Made by a program: the position numbers and the translations under genes. Below, piece after piece: positions 8,542 to 18,729 of a DNA stretch of 64,000 bases. Below the pieces are notes generated by a model. That model had not been told where the DNA came from. It did no database searches and saw only the letters and a list, made by a program, of their open reading frames with translations. Position 1 is the first letter of the stretch. Every line of letters starts with the position of its first letter. The stretch spans positions 60,653 through 124,652 of the forward strand of contig NZ_SNZH01000005.1 in assembly GCF_004363655.1 (NCBI RefSeq). The letters run 5' to 3'. The stretch comes from Tahibacter aquaticus (GTDB taxonomy: Bacteria > Pseudomonadota > Gammaproteobacteria > Xanthomonadales > Rhodanobacteraceae).

Positions 8542-9591
8542 GTGGATAGCGAAGCAGAGCACTCCTTGCAGTCGCAGCCAGCCGGCGAAACCGGCTTCGG
8601 CGGCAGCGCGGCGCTGGCCATGTCGCGCCACGGCATGATCGGCCGCTCAGACGCGTTCCAGCGCCTGGTCGACCGCATCGGCAAGATCGCGCGTACCGAC
8701 GCCTGCGTACTGGTCGAAGGCGAAACCGGCGTCGGCAAGGAAATTTCCGCGCGCGCCATTCACTATCTGAGCGAACGGCGCAGCAAACCCTTCGTCCCGC
8801 TGAACTGCGGCGCCATTCCCGAGGCACTGGTCGAAGCAGAACTGTTCGGCCATGTGCGCGGCGCCTATACCGATGCCAAGACCGCACGCAGCGGCGTCAT
8901 CGCCCAGGCCCGCGGCGGCACGCTGTTTCTCGACGAAGTGGACGCCTTGCCCTGGAAGGGCCAGGTCGCGCTGCTGCGCTTTCTGCAGGACCGTCATTAC
9001 CGCCCCGTCGGGCAGAGTGCCGAACTGGTGTCCGACGCGCGCATCATCGCCGCCACCAACCGGCCGCTGTCCGAACTGGTGGAAGCCGGCACCTTCCGCA
9101 GCGACCTGATGTACCGTCTGGACATCCTGCGCCTGACGATACCGGCCTTGCGCGAACGCAAGTCCGACATCCCGCTGCTGGCCGGTCATTTCCTCGCGGT
9201 GTATTGCGCGCGCTACGGCCAGAAACCCAAGTCGCTGCATCCGGCCAGCCGCAGCTGGCTGATGCACTACGCCTGGCCGGGCAATGTGCGCCAGCTGGAA
9301 AGCGTGATTCATCGCAATGTGCTGCTGTGCGACGGCGACGAAGTACTGCTGGACGAGTGCGCGGCCCAGCCCTGCGCGGACACGGCACGCGACAGGACCA
9401 GCTTCCAGCGTGCCAAGGCACTGGCCATCGCCGAGTTCGAACGCAGCTATCTGCTGCAGCTGCTGGAAGAAACCCGCGGCAGCGTTTCGGCCGCGGCTCG
9501 GCTGGCCTGCAAGGAGCGGCGCACGCTGGGCAAGCTGCTGAAGAAATACGGTATCGGCCAGCGCACCGGCACTGCCGGACTGCCGGGCTAG
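8542..9591 (+). CDS. Sigma-54 enhancer-binding protein (AAA+ activator) without a receiver domain
   Basis: 349 residues from a GTG at 8542, chosen because GGAG lies seven bases upstream. Using the ATG at 8404 would add 46 low-quality residues. The central AAA+ domain shows Walker A (GETGVGKE, about 60-67), the sigma-54 contact loop as GAYTDA (about 107-112; consensus GAFTGA), Walker B (FLDEVD, about 129-134) and the MYRLDILRLTIPALRER sensor region. The C-terminus carries a Fis-type helix-turn-helix (SVSAAARLACKERRTLGKLLKK). There is no N-terminal sensory or receiver domain, only about 30 residues, as in PspF. It lies about 350 bp before a near-consensus sigma-54 promoter heading the eCIS operon, so it is the likely dedicated activator. 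Confidence 0.88.
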   Translation: MDSEAEHSLQSQPAGETGFGGSAALAMSRHGMIGRSDAFQRLVDRIGKIARTDACVLVEGETGVGKEISARAIHYLSERRSKPFVPLNCGAIPEALVEAELFGHVRGAYTDAKTARSGVIAQARGGTLFLDEVDALPWKGQVALLRFLQDRHYRPVGQSAELVSDARIIAATNRPLSELVEAGTFRSDLMYRLDILRLTIPALRERKSDIPLLAGHFLAVYCARYGQKPKSLHPASRSWLMHYAWPGNVRQLESVIHRNVLLCDGDEVLLDECAAQPCADTARDRTSFQRAKALAIAEFERSYLLQLLEETRGSVSAAARLACKERRTLGKLLKKYGIGQRTGTAGLPG

Positions 9592-9944
9592 CCGCACCGC
9601 AAGCCCGCCCGCCGCTGCGCGGCCGGCGAAGCATTCGTTTACTTTCCGCGCCGAATCATTCCTGTACTTTTCCACTGACCGGCACATCGGGCAGCGCGCC
9701 CGCCTGGGCAGAACCGCCGGCGCTGTCGTGCGCAGGCGCTGCAGCTTTCGCCCTGTGCATTGAGCCCACCCGCGTCGCCCCAGCCTGCCCCAGCCGGGTC
9801 AGATCTGCCCCAGTCCTGCGCGCCAGCCCAGGCGCCACTTGTATACCTTGCTGGTTGTTGCCTGCGGGTCATCGCCGCCACCGGGGCTCCTGCGTCACCC
9901 GCACAAGCCATTGATTTTTCTGGCGACGCGCCGCCGTCAAGCGG
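9592..9944. other. Upstream regulatory region of the eCIS operon
   Basis: About 350 bp between the activator stop and the sigma-54 promoter. No convincing ORF: the frame open from 9760 reads Pro/Ala/Cys-rich until it enters the real gene at 9994. It holds the phased GCCCCAG repeats and is the expected place for enhancer sites. Confidence 0.55.
9777..9813. promoter_or_regulatory. Three phased GCCCCAG repeats, candidate enhancer (UAS)
   Basis: Identical GCCCCAG heptamers start at 9777, 9787 and 9807, spacings of 10 and 20 bp that put all three on the same DNA face. The second and third are CTGCCCCAG. They sit 133-169 bp upstream of the -24 element, the usual distance for activator sites at sigma-54 promoters. 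GC-rich background makes chance occurrence possible. Confidence 0.42.
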
Positions 9945-9959
9945 TGGCACGCGACTTGC
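9945..9959 (+). promoter_or_regulatory. Sigma-54 (RpoN) promoter of the eCIS operon
   Basis: TGGCACGCGACTTGC matches the -24/-12 consensus TGGCAC-N5-TTGC exactly, with the diagnostic GG (9946-9947) and GC (9958-9959) at the correct 12-bp pitch. The expected transcript start near 9971 is about 22 bp before the first ATG of the operon (9994), and a sigma-54 activator gene lies just upstream. Confidence 0.87.
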
Positions 9960-9993
9960 CACTGTAACCGCGGCGCCGCTCGGAGCGATCTCG

Positions 9994-10278
9994 ATGCCGA
10001 CTGGTGCTGGTCAACGGTTGAAATCATTGCAGCAGGCCCTGCAAACCTATCTGTCGCGTTTTCCGGACGCGGCAGACAGTCCTGCGGGAATACGGCAATG
10101 GTGGTTGACGCCGGAGTTGCAGGCTGTGTCGCTGGATACGCTGCGCGAGGCGCTCATGGAACTGGTAGCGCTGGGCAGGGTGGAACTGCGCACCCTGCCC
10201 GACGGCACCGAACTCTATGGTCGCGCCGCCGCAACCGACGACCGTGCACCACCGCAAGCGAGCGACGGCGCGGACTGA
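9994..10278 (+). CDS. Small winged-helix-like protein, first gene of the eCIS operon
   Basis: 94 residues from MPTGAGQRLK. The ATG is chosen because GGAG lies eight bases before it and it is the first start after the sigma-54 promoter. The segment WWLTPELQAVSLDTLREALMELVALGRVELRTLPDG looks like two helices followed by a beta-hairpin wing. It may be a small DNA-binding or adaptor protein. A role as autoregulator or assembly factor is a guess; the family is not recognised. The 75-bp gap to the sheath gene has its own ribosome site. Confidence 0.65.
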   Translation: MPTGAGQRLKSLQQALQTYLSRFPDAADSPAGIRQWWLTPELQAVSLDTLREALMELVALGRVELRTLPDGTELYGRAAATDDRAPPQASDGAD

Positions 10279-10353
10279 AGCGGCCGTCTACGGGTCCATC
10301 GCCCTGCACACGCCACCCGGCGCCAGCAAGCGCCGCACGCGAAGGAGTCTGGT

Positions 10354-12792
10354 ATGGCTGTAACCGTGAGTTATCCCGGTGTGTACATCGACGAAGTGTC
10401 CAGTGGTGTACATACGATCACCAGTGTTTCGACCTCGATCGCCGCGTTCTTCGGCCGCACCAGCAAAGGGCCACTGAACAAGGCGGTGCGCTGCCTGAGC
10501 CTGGCCGATTTCCTGCGCAATTTCGGCGCGCCCCACCCGCAAAGCGACCTGTCGCATTCGGTGCGCCACTTCTTCGCCAACGGCGGCACCGATTGCTACA
10601 TCGTGCGACTGGCCAAGGCCGGCTCGACGCAGAAAGCCTCGGTCACGCTGCGCAGCCTGGCCGGCGCGGCGCAATCGGTACTCGTCGCCACGGCCAAAGC
10701 CGATGGCGAATGGGGCAATACCGTGCGCCTGGAAGTCGACTACGCCACGGCGAGTCCGCACGAGAGTTTCAACCTGCGCGTGATCCAGGAAGAAGGCGGC
10801 AGTGTCGTCGCCACCGAAGTGCATCCGAACCTGTCGATGAACCCGATATCGCCGCGTTTCGCGCCGAGCTTCGTCAGCCAGAGTTCCGCGCTGATCGATC
10901 TGAAACTGTCGACCAACATGGGCGACCCCACCCTGCCCCTCGCGTTCATCAATGTCACGGGCAATAGTTTTTCCGGCTACTCGCAGTCGCGCCGTCCGTT
11001 CACCGGCGCCGTCGGCGCGGTGGCCGCGGCGCTGAACGCACTGATCACGCCCGTCGCGCCAACCGCGCCGCAGACCAGCTTCGTCATCCGCGTCAACGAC
11101 AGCCTGCCCGTCACGGTCGACCTGACCGGGTGGGCGGTGCCGTCGAACTTCGCCACCATGGGCAGCGAGCTGACCACGCGCATCAATGCGGAGCTGGCCA
11201 CGCTGGCGCCGGCACAGACGGTCACGGCGACGGTCGAGGACATCGCCAGTGTCGGCCGCGTCATCCATATCGTCTCGACCACGGCGCCGTTCTCGTCGGT
11301 GCGCATCAGCCGCGCGTCGAATCGCGATATTGCCGCAGCACTGATGCTGGGCCACGAACAGGGTGGCCTCGAAACCACGCGCTTCAGCAATTTCCGCCCC
11401 GCACCGAACGCCGTGCTGGTGCGCCTGGGCGACCCGGCCACGCCGGGCATCCTGGGCAGCCTGAACGCGCTGAGCGCGCTGCCCCAGGGCGGTGCCGGCG
11501 CGATCACCAAGGTGACGATCAACGGCATCGACACCGCCGTCAACCTCAAGACCGCGCCACCGGACACCAATCCGTGGTTCATGAACACGCCGACGACAAG
11601 CTCCGCTACCGGCGACAACGACGGCGTGCGCGAAAAGCTGCGCATCATCATGAATGCGATCAACAACAACGCGGCGCTGGCGTTCCGCGCCGAATTGTGG
11701 GGCTATCAGCTGGCCCTGCGCGCCAAGGGCGGTGGCGTCAACGAGCTGCCCAGCAGCACGCCGAGCACGACCATCGCCGCCTTCGACAATGCGCTGATTC
11801 CGAACACGCGCCAGTACACGCTGGGCCTGGCCGGCACCAGCACCTTCAGCACCGCCGGTGTCGCCGGCAAGGACGGCGACGCGCCGCTGCTGTCCGACTA
11901 TGTCGGCAACCCGGTCGACCAGACCGGCTTCCACGCGCTGGACCCGGTCGATCTGTTCAACCTGATGGTGCTGCCGCCGGACGCGGAAGTTCTCGCCGCC
12001 GAACAGTTGAAAGTGTGGAGTCCCGCGGCCAACTATTGCGCCGGACACCGCGCCTTCCTGCTGATCGACTCGCCGGCGAACTGGACCAGCAGCGACGGAC
12101 GCCCGGCCGTAGCCGGCAATACCGCGCTGATCGGCGACCTGAATGTCTCCGGCGCATTGAAAACCTATGCCGCCGTGTTCTATCCGCGCGTGGTGTTCGA
12201 CAACGCCGGCCTGAACAAGAAGACCGGCGCCAGCGGCGCCATGGCCGGGCTGATGGCACGCACCGACGCGAGCCGCGGCGTGTGGAAAGCCCCCGCCGGC
12301 ATCGAAGCCGATGTGCGCGACGTACTCGGCATCGACGTGCGCCTCACCGACAACGAAAACGGTGTGCTGAACAAGAAAGCGGTCAACTGCCTGCGCGTAT
12401 TCCCCAACGGCCTGGTGGCCTGGGGCGCGCGCACGCTGGCCGGCGACGACGATTTCGGCAGCGAGTGGAAATACATCCCGGTACGCCGGCTGGCGCTGAA
12501 CATCGAGGAGTCGCTGTTCCGCGGCACCAAGTGGGTGGTGTTCGAACCCAACGACGAACCGCTGTGGGCCAAGATCCGCCTCAACATCAACGCCTACATG
12601 ATGTCGCTGTTCCGCCAGGGAGCATTCCAGGGCACCAGTCCCAAGGAAGCGTTCTTCGTCAAATGCGACAAGGACACCACCACCCAGGACGATCGCAACA
12701 AGGGCATCGTCAATATCGAGGTCGGCTTCGCACCGCTCAAGCCCGCCGAATTCGTCGTCATCAAGATCCAGCAGATTGCCGGCGATCTCTGA
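10354..12792 (+). CDS. Contractile sheath protein of an eCIS (Pvc2/Afp2-like)
   Basis: 812 residues, preceded by GAAGGAGT. The N-terminus (VSYPGVYIDEVSSGVHTITSVSTSIAAFFGRTSKGP) is the classical phage/eCIS sheath start. The C-terminal 170 residues (SEWKYIPVRRLALNIEESLFRGTKWVVFEPND through VNIEVGFAPLKPAEFVVIKIQQ) form the conserved inner domain that contacts the tube and exchanges strands with neighbours. At 812 residues it is far longer than most PVC/Afp sheaths, the extra being in the middle, where surface-exposed insertions occur. It is the only sheath gene here, whereas PVC loci carry three. It polymerises around the tube and contracts to drive injection. Confidence 0.96.
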   Translation: MAVTVSYPGVYIDEVSSGVHTITSVSTSIAAFFGRTSKGPLNKAVRCLSLADFLRNFGAPHPQSDLSHSVRHFFANGGTDCYIVRLAKAGSTQKASVTLRSLAGAAQSVLVATAKADGEWGNTVRLEVDYATASPHESFNLRVIQEEGGSVVATEVHPNLSMNPISPRFAPSFVSQSSALIDLKLSTNMGDPTLPLAFINVTGNSFSGYSQSRRPFTGAVGAVAAALNALITPVAPTAPQTSFVIRVNDSLPVTVDLTGWAVPSNFATMGSELTTRINAELATLAPAQTVTATVEDIASVGRVIHIVSTTAPFSSVRISRASNRDIAAALMLGHEQGGLETTRFSNFRPAPNAVLVRLGDPATPGILGSLNALSALPQGGAGAITKVTINGIDTAVNLKTAPPDTNPWFMNTPTTSSATGDNDGVREKLRIIMNAINNNAALAFRAELWGYQLALRAKGGGVNELPSSTPSTTIAAFDNALIPNTRQYTLGLAGTSTFSTAGVAGKDGDAPLLSDYVGNPVDQTGFHALDPVDLFNLMVLPPDAEVLAAEQLKVWSPAANYCAGHRAFLLIDSPANWTSSDGRPAVAGNTALIGDLNVSGALKTYAAVFYPRVVFDNAGLNKKTGASGAMAGLMARTDASRGVWKAPAGIEADVRDVLGIDVRLTDNENGVLNKKAVNCLRVFPNGLVAWGARTLAGDDDFGSEWKYIPVRRLALNIEESLFRGTKWVVFEPNDEPLWAKIRLNINAYMMSLFRQGAFQGTSPKEAFFVKCDKDTTTQDDRNKGIVNIEVGFAPLKPAEFVVIKIQQIAGDL

Positions 12793-12852
12793 GCAGGCTG
12801 CGGAACCGGCCGTTGTTGCTGTTGCTGTTGCAGCCGCCTTGAGAAAGGGGGC

Positions 12853-12883
12853 GGCCAGGCCCCTGCGACGCCGGAGCCTGGCC
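12853..12883 (+). promoter_or_regulatory. Intra-operon hairpin between sheath and tube genes
   Basis: GGCCAGGC and GCCTGGCC form an 8-bp stem with a 15-nt loop in the 165-bp gap between sheath and tube genes, the longest gap inside the operon. There is no following T-run, so it is not a classical terminator. It could protect the tube mRNA or tune the sheath:tube ratio. Confidence 0.4.
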
Positions 12884-12957
12884 GGATTGTGGAGACGGGC
12901 GGCCGGGTACAGCAGCCATGAACCCGGCGTTTGCGCAGATCGTCAGAGGAGACAGTC

Positions 12958-13467
12958 GTGGCTAATACTGGATTTGTGGTAAACACGCATCGCTTCGATC
13001 CGTACAAGAATTTCAAGTTTCGCGTGCTGTGGGACAACAAGACCGTGCTGGGCATCAGCAAGGCCGGCTCGCTCAAGCGCACCACTGAAGTGGTGAAGCA
13101 TCGCAGCGGCGGCGAAAACAGCATCGATCACAAATCGCCCGGCCGCACCAGCTACGAGGCGATCACGCTGGAACGCGGCATCACCCACGATCCCGAGTTC
13201 GAGAACTGGGCCAACAAGGTACATGCCTATGCCGGCGATCCGACCATGGACCTGGCCGGCTACAAGAAAGAACTCACGCTGGAAGTGATGAACGAGAAAG
13301 GCCAGGTGGCCAAGCGCTATTTCCTGCACGCGTGCTGGGTCAGCGAATACACCGCCATGCCCGATCTCGACGCCAATGCCAATGCCATCGCGATCGAAAG
13401 CATGAAGATCGAGCTGGAAGGCTGGGAGCGCGACGTCGATACCGCCGAACCGGCGGAAGCCGGCTGA
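12958..13467 (+). CDS. eCIS inner tube protein (T4 gp19 family, Pvc1/Pvc5-like)
   Basis: 169 residues from a GTG start, chosen because AGAGGAG lies seven bases upstream. The sequence (NFKFRVLWDNKTVLGISKAGSLKRTTEVVKHRSGG... SYEAITLERGITHDPEFENWANKV... ELTLEVMNEKGQVAKRYFLHACWVSEY) matches the gp19/Hcp-like tube fold. It stacks as hexameric rings that form the rigid channel carrying cargo. The locus has this one tube gene only, plus a LysM-type tube-initiator protein downstream, so all rings may be made of one protein. Confidence 0.96.
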   Translation: MANTGFVVNTHRFDPYKNFKFRVLWDNKTVLGISKAGSLKRTTEVVKHRSGGENSIDHKSPGRTSYEAITLERGITHDPEFENWANKVHAYAGDPTMDLAGYKKELTLEVMNEKGQVAKRYFLHACWVSEYTAMPDLDANANAIAIESMKIELEGWERDVDTAEPAEAG

Positions 13468-13473
13468 CCGGCG

Positions 13474-14310
13474 ATGGCCAGACTGCACACGTATACGGCG
13501 TGGCCGCCGGGCAGCAGCGCCGAAAGCGCGCGCTTCTCGGCGCGCCGCTACGCGGCCGAGTGCGGCGATCTGGCGCTGCAGTTCGACGCCGCACCGCGTG
13601 CGCTGCTGGTCACCGCCCTGCTGGCGCGCTGCCTGCGCGCTGCCGATACCCGCCCGCTGACTGCGCAGGCGCTGTGGCAGTGGAGCGTCGCCGAGCGGCT
13701 GCAGGGGCTGCTGGCGGTCGCGCTGGCCACCACCGGCCCGAATACCACCGCCGTCGCATCCTGCGGCCACGCTGGCTGCGGCCAGTCCATCGAGCTGGAA
13801 CTGGAACTGGCCAGCTTCGCCGCGCCGCACACGGTGCACAGCGCCAGCGGCGTCGCGCCGGACGGCAGTGCCCTGCTCTGCCGCCTGCCCACCGGCGACG
13901 ACCAGCGCGCCTGGCGCGAATTCGCCGATAGCGACACGGCACAGACCACCGAAGCCGGCGAACGCTGGCTTGCCCAGCGCCTGGTCGAACGCGTCGCCGA
14001 CGCGCCGCCGACGCAGGACTGGAGCCTGCCGACGGCCTGGCTGGAGTCGATTGCCGCCCTGCTCGATGCGAGCGACCCGCTCAATGCCCTGGTTGTCGGC
14101 ATCGAATGTCCGTACTGCGGCGGCCATAACAACATCGATGTCGACCTGGAACAGCTGCTGATCGAAGGTCTGCGCCGGCAACAGCGCAGCCTGATCGAGC
14201 AGGTGCATCGCCTGGCCTGCATCTATCACTGGAGCGAGGCGCAGATCGTCGGACTGCCGCCCTGGCGGCGCGCGCGCTATCTCGCCCAGGTGGAAGCCCA
14301 CTTCTCATGA
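13474..14310 (+). CDS. eCIS baseplate assembly protein with a four-cysteine zinc site (gp26/gp51-like)
   Basis: 278 residues, starting six bases after the tube gene. Two cysteine pairs, Cys97/Cys102 (CGHAGCG) and Cys212/Cys215 (CPYCGG), probably form one zinc site. The C-terminal HRLACIYHWSEAQIVGLPPWRRARYLAQVE matches the short T4 tail/baseplate chaperone motif found in phage and eCIS clusters just after the tube gene. The role is probably baseplate hub assembly or tube-linked chaperoning. Assignment rests on this motif and gene order. Confidence 0.65.
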   Translation: MARLHTYTAWPPGSSAESARFSARRYAAECGDLALQFDAAPRALLVTALLARCLRAADTRPLTAQALWQWSVAERLQGLLAVALATTGPNTTAVASCGHAGCGQSIELELELASFAAPHTVHSASGVAPDGSALLCRLPTGDDQRAWREFADSDTAQTTEAGERWLAQRLVERVADAPPTQDWSLPTAWLESIAALLDASDPLNALVVGIECPYCGGHNNIDVDLEQLLIEGLRRQQRSLIEQVHRLACIYHWSEAQIVGLPPWRRARYLAQVEAHFS

Positions 14311-15224
14311 CGCCGTATTTCAGCCGCCTGGCGCAACGTTCTGGCCTGATTGCCGCACGCACGGCGCGGCCGCGCGAACCGGCTGCGGCCGCGCCGCCGG
14401 ATACCGCGCTGAGCGAATACAGCATCGAAACACTGGCGGCGGCACCACCGACCGCGCCAGCCGCAGCCGCAGCAGCCAGCCTCGCCCTGCCCGCAGCAGC
14501 AGCACCGCGCCATACCGCGGCCATGCCGGTCGATGCGCCGTTGTCTGCGCCGGACGCGCCCGATGCGCCCACGGTGCAGCGCGCGCACAAACTGCCTGCG
14601 CTGCAGCGCAACCCGGAACCGCTGCACGAATCCGGCACGCAGCCCAGCGCATCCGCGACGACTCGCGCCACGCCAGTCGCGGCCATGCCCGAACCGACTG
14701 AGGTGCCGCCAGCGGCAGCCACGCCGCTAGCCGTGCGTACGCCCGCCGACACGGCCTCATTAGTGGAAACTTCCACTATGAGCACTCTGGGCGCAAACGA
14801 ACGTGCCGCCGCTTCCCCACGCACTGCAGTCGCTGTTGCCGCAGCGGCGGCAGCTTCCAGGCGCAGCGACGCGCAGCCCCTGCGCCATGCCGCAGCGGTA
14901 ACGTCCCTTGTGTCGGAAAACCCCGTCGGTACAGCCGCCGGGCCTGTGGAGGCGGCTGCGGAAATGCGCGTGGCGCCACCGCTGTCCCAGCCGCCCACGC
15001 GCAGCCGCGCCACGCCGCGTCCCGGCGGCGATGCGCCATTGCGCAACAGGCCAGGCGCCGCTGCCGCGGCAGCGGTGCAGGTGACCATAGGCCGCATCGA
15101 CATCGAACTTGTCGCACCTGCCGCCGTCACCACCGACCTGTCCGCAGCGCCCTCAGCGCCCGCTGCTGCCGCGCCGCAGGTCGCCGCGTTCAATGCACAC
15201 CGTCACTATCTGCGAGGTGGCTGA
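14307..15224 (+). CDS. Disordered Ala/Pro-rich eCIS protein with a conserved C-terminal beta-strand motif
   Basis: 305 residues, overlapping the previous gene by ATGA. Most of it is low-complexity Ala/Pro/Thr/Arg sequence with no predicted fold. Only the C-terminal end (VQVTIGRIDIELVAP) is ordered. This VxVxIGRIxV motif recurs in the equivalent gene of many eCIS loci next to DUF4255. It sits where other systems have assembly or tape-measure factors, and no conventional tape-measure gene is otherwise seen. It might serve as a length ruler or linker, but nothing in the sequence proves it. Confidence 0.6.
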   Translation: MTPYFSRLAQRSGLIAARTARPREPAAAAPPDTALSEYSIETLAAAPPTAPAAAAAASLALPAAAAPRHTAAMPVDAPLSAPDAPDAPTVQRAHKLPALQRNPEPLHESGTQPSASATTRATPVAAMPEPTEVPPAAATPLAVRTPADTASLVETSTMSTLGANERAAASPRTAVAVAAAAAASRRSDAQPLRHAAAVTSLVSENPVGTAAGPVEAAAEMRVAPPLSQPPTRSRATPRPGGDAPLRNRPGAAAAAAVQVTIGRIDIELVAPAAVTTDLSAAPSAPAAAAPQVAAFNAHRHYLRGG

Positions 15225-16344
15225 TGCCTCTGGCCGCGACCAAGGAAGCGATCGGCGCGGTGTCCGAGGCCGTGCGCGCGCAGCTGCAGCTGCGCACCTC
15301 GCTGCTGACCATTGTCGGCCGGCCCGAAGTCGCCGCCAATCGCGACAACGAACCCAAGCTCAACCTGTTCCTGTTCCAGGTCGATTTTGACGCCTCGCTG
15401 AAAAACCACTCGCTGCAGGACGGCCAGCCACCGCCGCTGTGGCTGGTGCTGCGCTACCTGCTGACGGCGTACGACCAGTCGCGCGACAGCGACTCCATCG
15501 CCGCGCATCGCGTACTCGCGCGCGGCCTGGCCGCCCTGCAGGAAATGACCCTGCTGCGGCCCAGCGTGCCGGCGCTGGCTGACAACCCCGAGCCGCTGAA
15601 ACTCAGTTTCGATCCCTGCGATACCGAGCTGCTGTCGAAGGTGCTGCAGGGCAGCGACGAGAAATACCGCATCTCGGCGGCGTTCCAGGTGCGTCCGGTG
15701 CTGATTGCACCCGACGTGCTGCCGGCCTACGCGCCGCCGGTGCTCAGCGTCGGCCCGCCCGCGGCGCCGGGCGTCATCGTGCTGCCGGGGCTGGGGCCGA
15801 ATCTCGCCAGCATCACACCGGCGCGCTTCGAAGCCGGCGCGACGATAGAGCTGGCCGGCAGCGGCGTCGATGCGAGCCTGGATACCATCCTGGTCGGCTC
15901 GCTGGCGCTGCCGATCACTTCCGCCCGCGACGGCGCGGTGCGTACGCAGATTCCGGCCGTACCGGCATTGTCGGCCGGCTATCACCCGGTCGTGGTCGGG
16001 CGCCATCTGCCCAGCGGCCGGCTGCAGACCAGTAATCCACAATTTGCCCAATTGCTGCCCAGCGTGAGCAGCGCCAGCGTCGGCGCATTGACGCCGGCCG
16101 GTCCGCGCCTGTTCGGTGCGGTGACCCTGAGCGGACAGCGCCTGGGCGGCGCCGACGATGCGATATCGGTCGCGTTCTACCGCGACGGCGCTGTGGTGCT
16201 GAACCTCGAAGTCAATGGCACCGCCGCGCAGACCAGCCTGGTCGCCACGGTGGACGCGGCACATGCCCTGCTGCCGGGTTCGTACTACCTGATCCTGCAC
16301 GTCAACGGCGCCCAGGCCGTGCACACGCCCGAGGCGGTCTGGGC

Positions 16345-16348
<4 letters not shown>
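15224..16348 (+). CDS. DUF4255 cap/tail-terminator protein (Pvc16/Afp16-like)
   Basis: 374 residues, start overlapping the previous stop as TGATG. The N-terminal 190 residues (LRTSLLTIVGRPEVAANRDNEPKLNLFLFQVDFDASLKNHS...LWLVLRYLLTAYD) are typical of DUF4255, the cap that stops tube and sheath growth in PVC and Afp. The C-terminal part (about 190-370) looks like immunoglobulin/TIG-type strands (ITPARFEAGATIELAGSGV), an extension seen in some members. It is followed by the ATPase gene with an ATGA overlap, the usual Pvc16-Pvc15 neighbourhood. Confidence 0.88.
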
Positions 16349-18446
<2,098 letters not shown>

Positions 18447-18450
<4 letters not shown>

Positions 18451-18728
18451 CGCAGATCCGCATCGAACAGCTGGCCCTGCGCGCCCACGGCATCTCGGCC
18501 GAAACCGCGCGCGCGGCGCTGCAGGGGCTGGATGCGGAACTGCTCAAGCGGCTGGACCCGCGCGCCCTCGATGCGCTGGCAGCGCGGGAACTGGCGCCGT
18601 CCATCCGCCTGCCGGCCATCGAAACCGGCATGGCCATGGACGCGGAAACCCTGCGTGCGCGCATCGCCGATGCGCTGGCCGCGTTTCTGTCCGCGGCCCC
18701 GGCCGCCGAGCCTGTGGAGGAACGCTGA
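18447..18728 (+). CDS. Small conserved eCIS protein
   Basis: 93 residues from a GTG that overlaps the ATPase stop (GTGA). The sequence TQIRIEQLALRAHGISAETARAALQGLDAELLKRLDPRAL is a short strand followed by helices. Small proteins with the same start (I.I..L.LR..G) occur at this place in many eCIS loci, but I cannot name a function. Its location between ATPase and tube-initiator genes suggests an assembly factor. Confidence 0.6.
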
Positions 18729-18729
18729 T

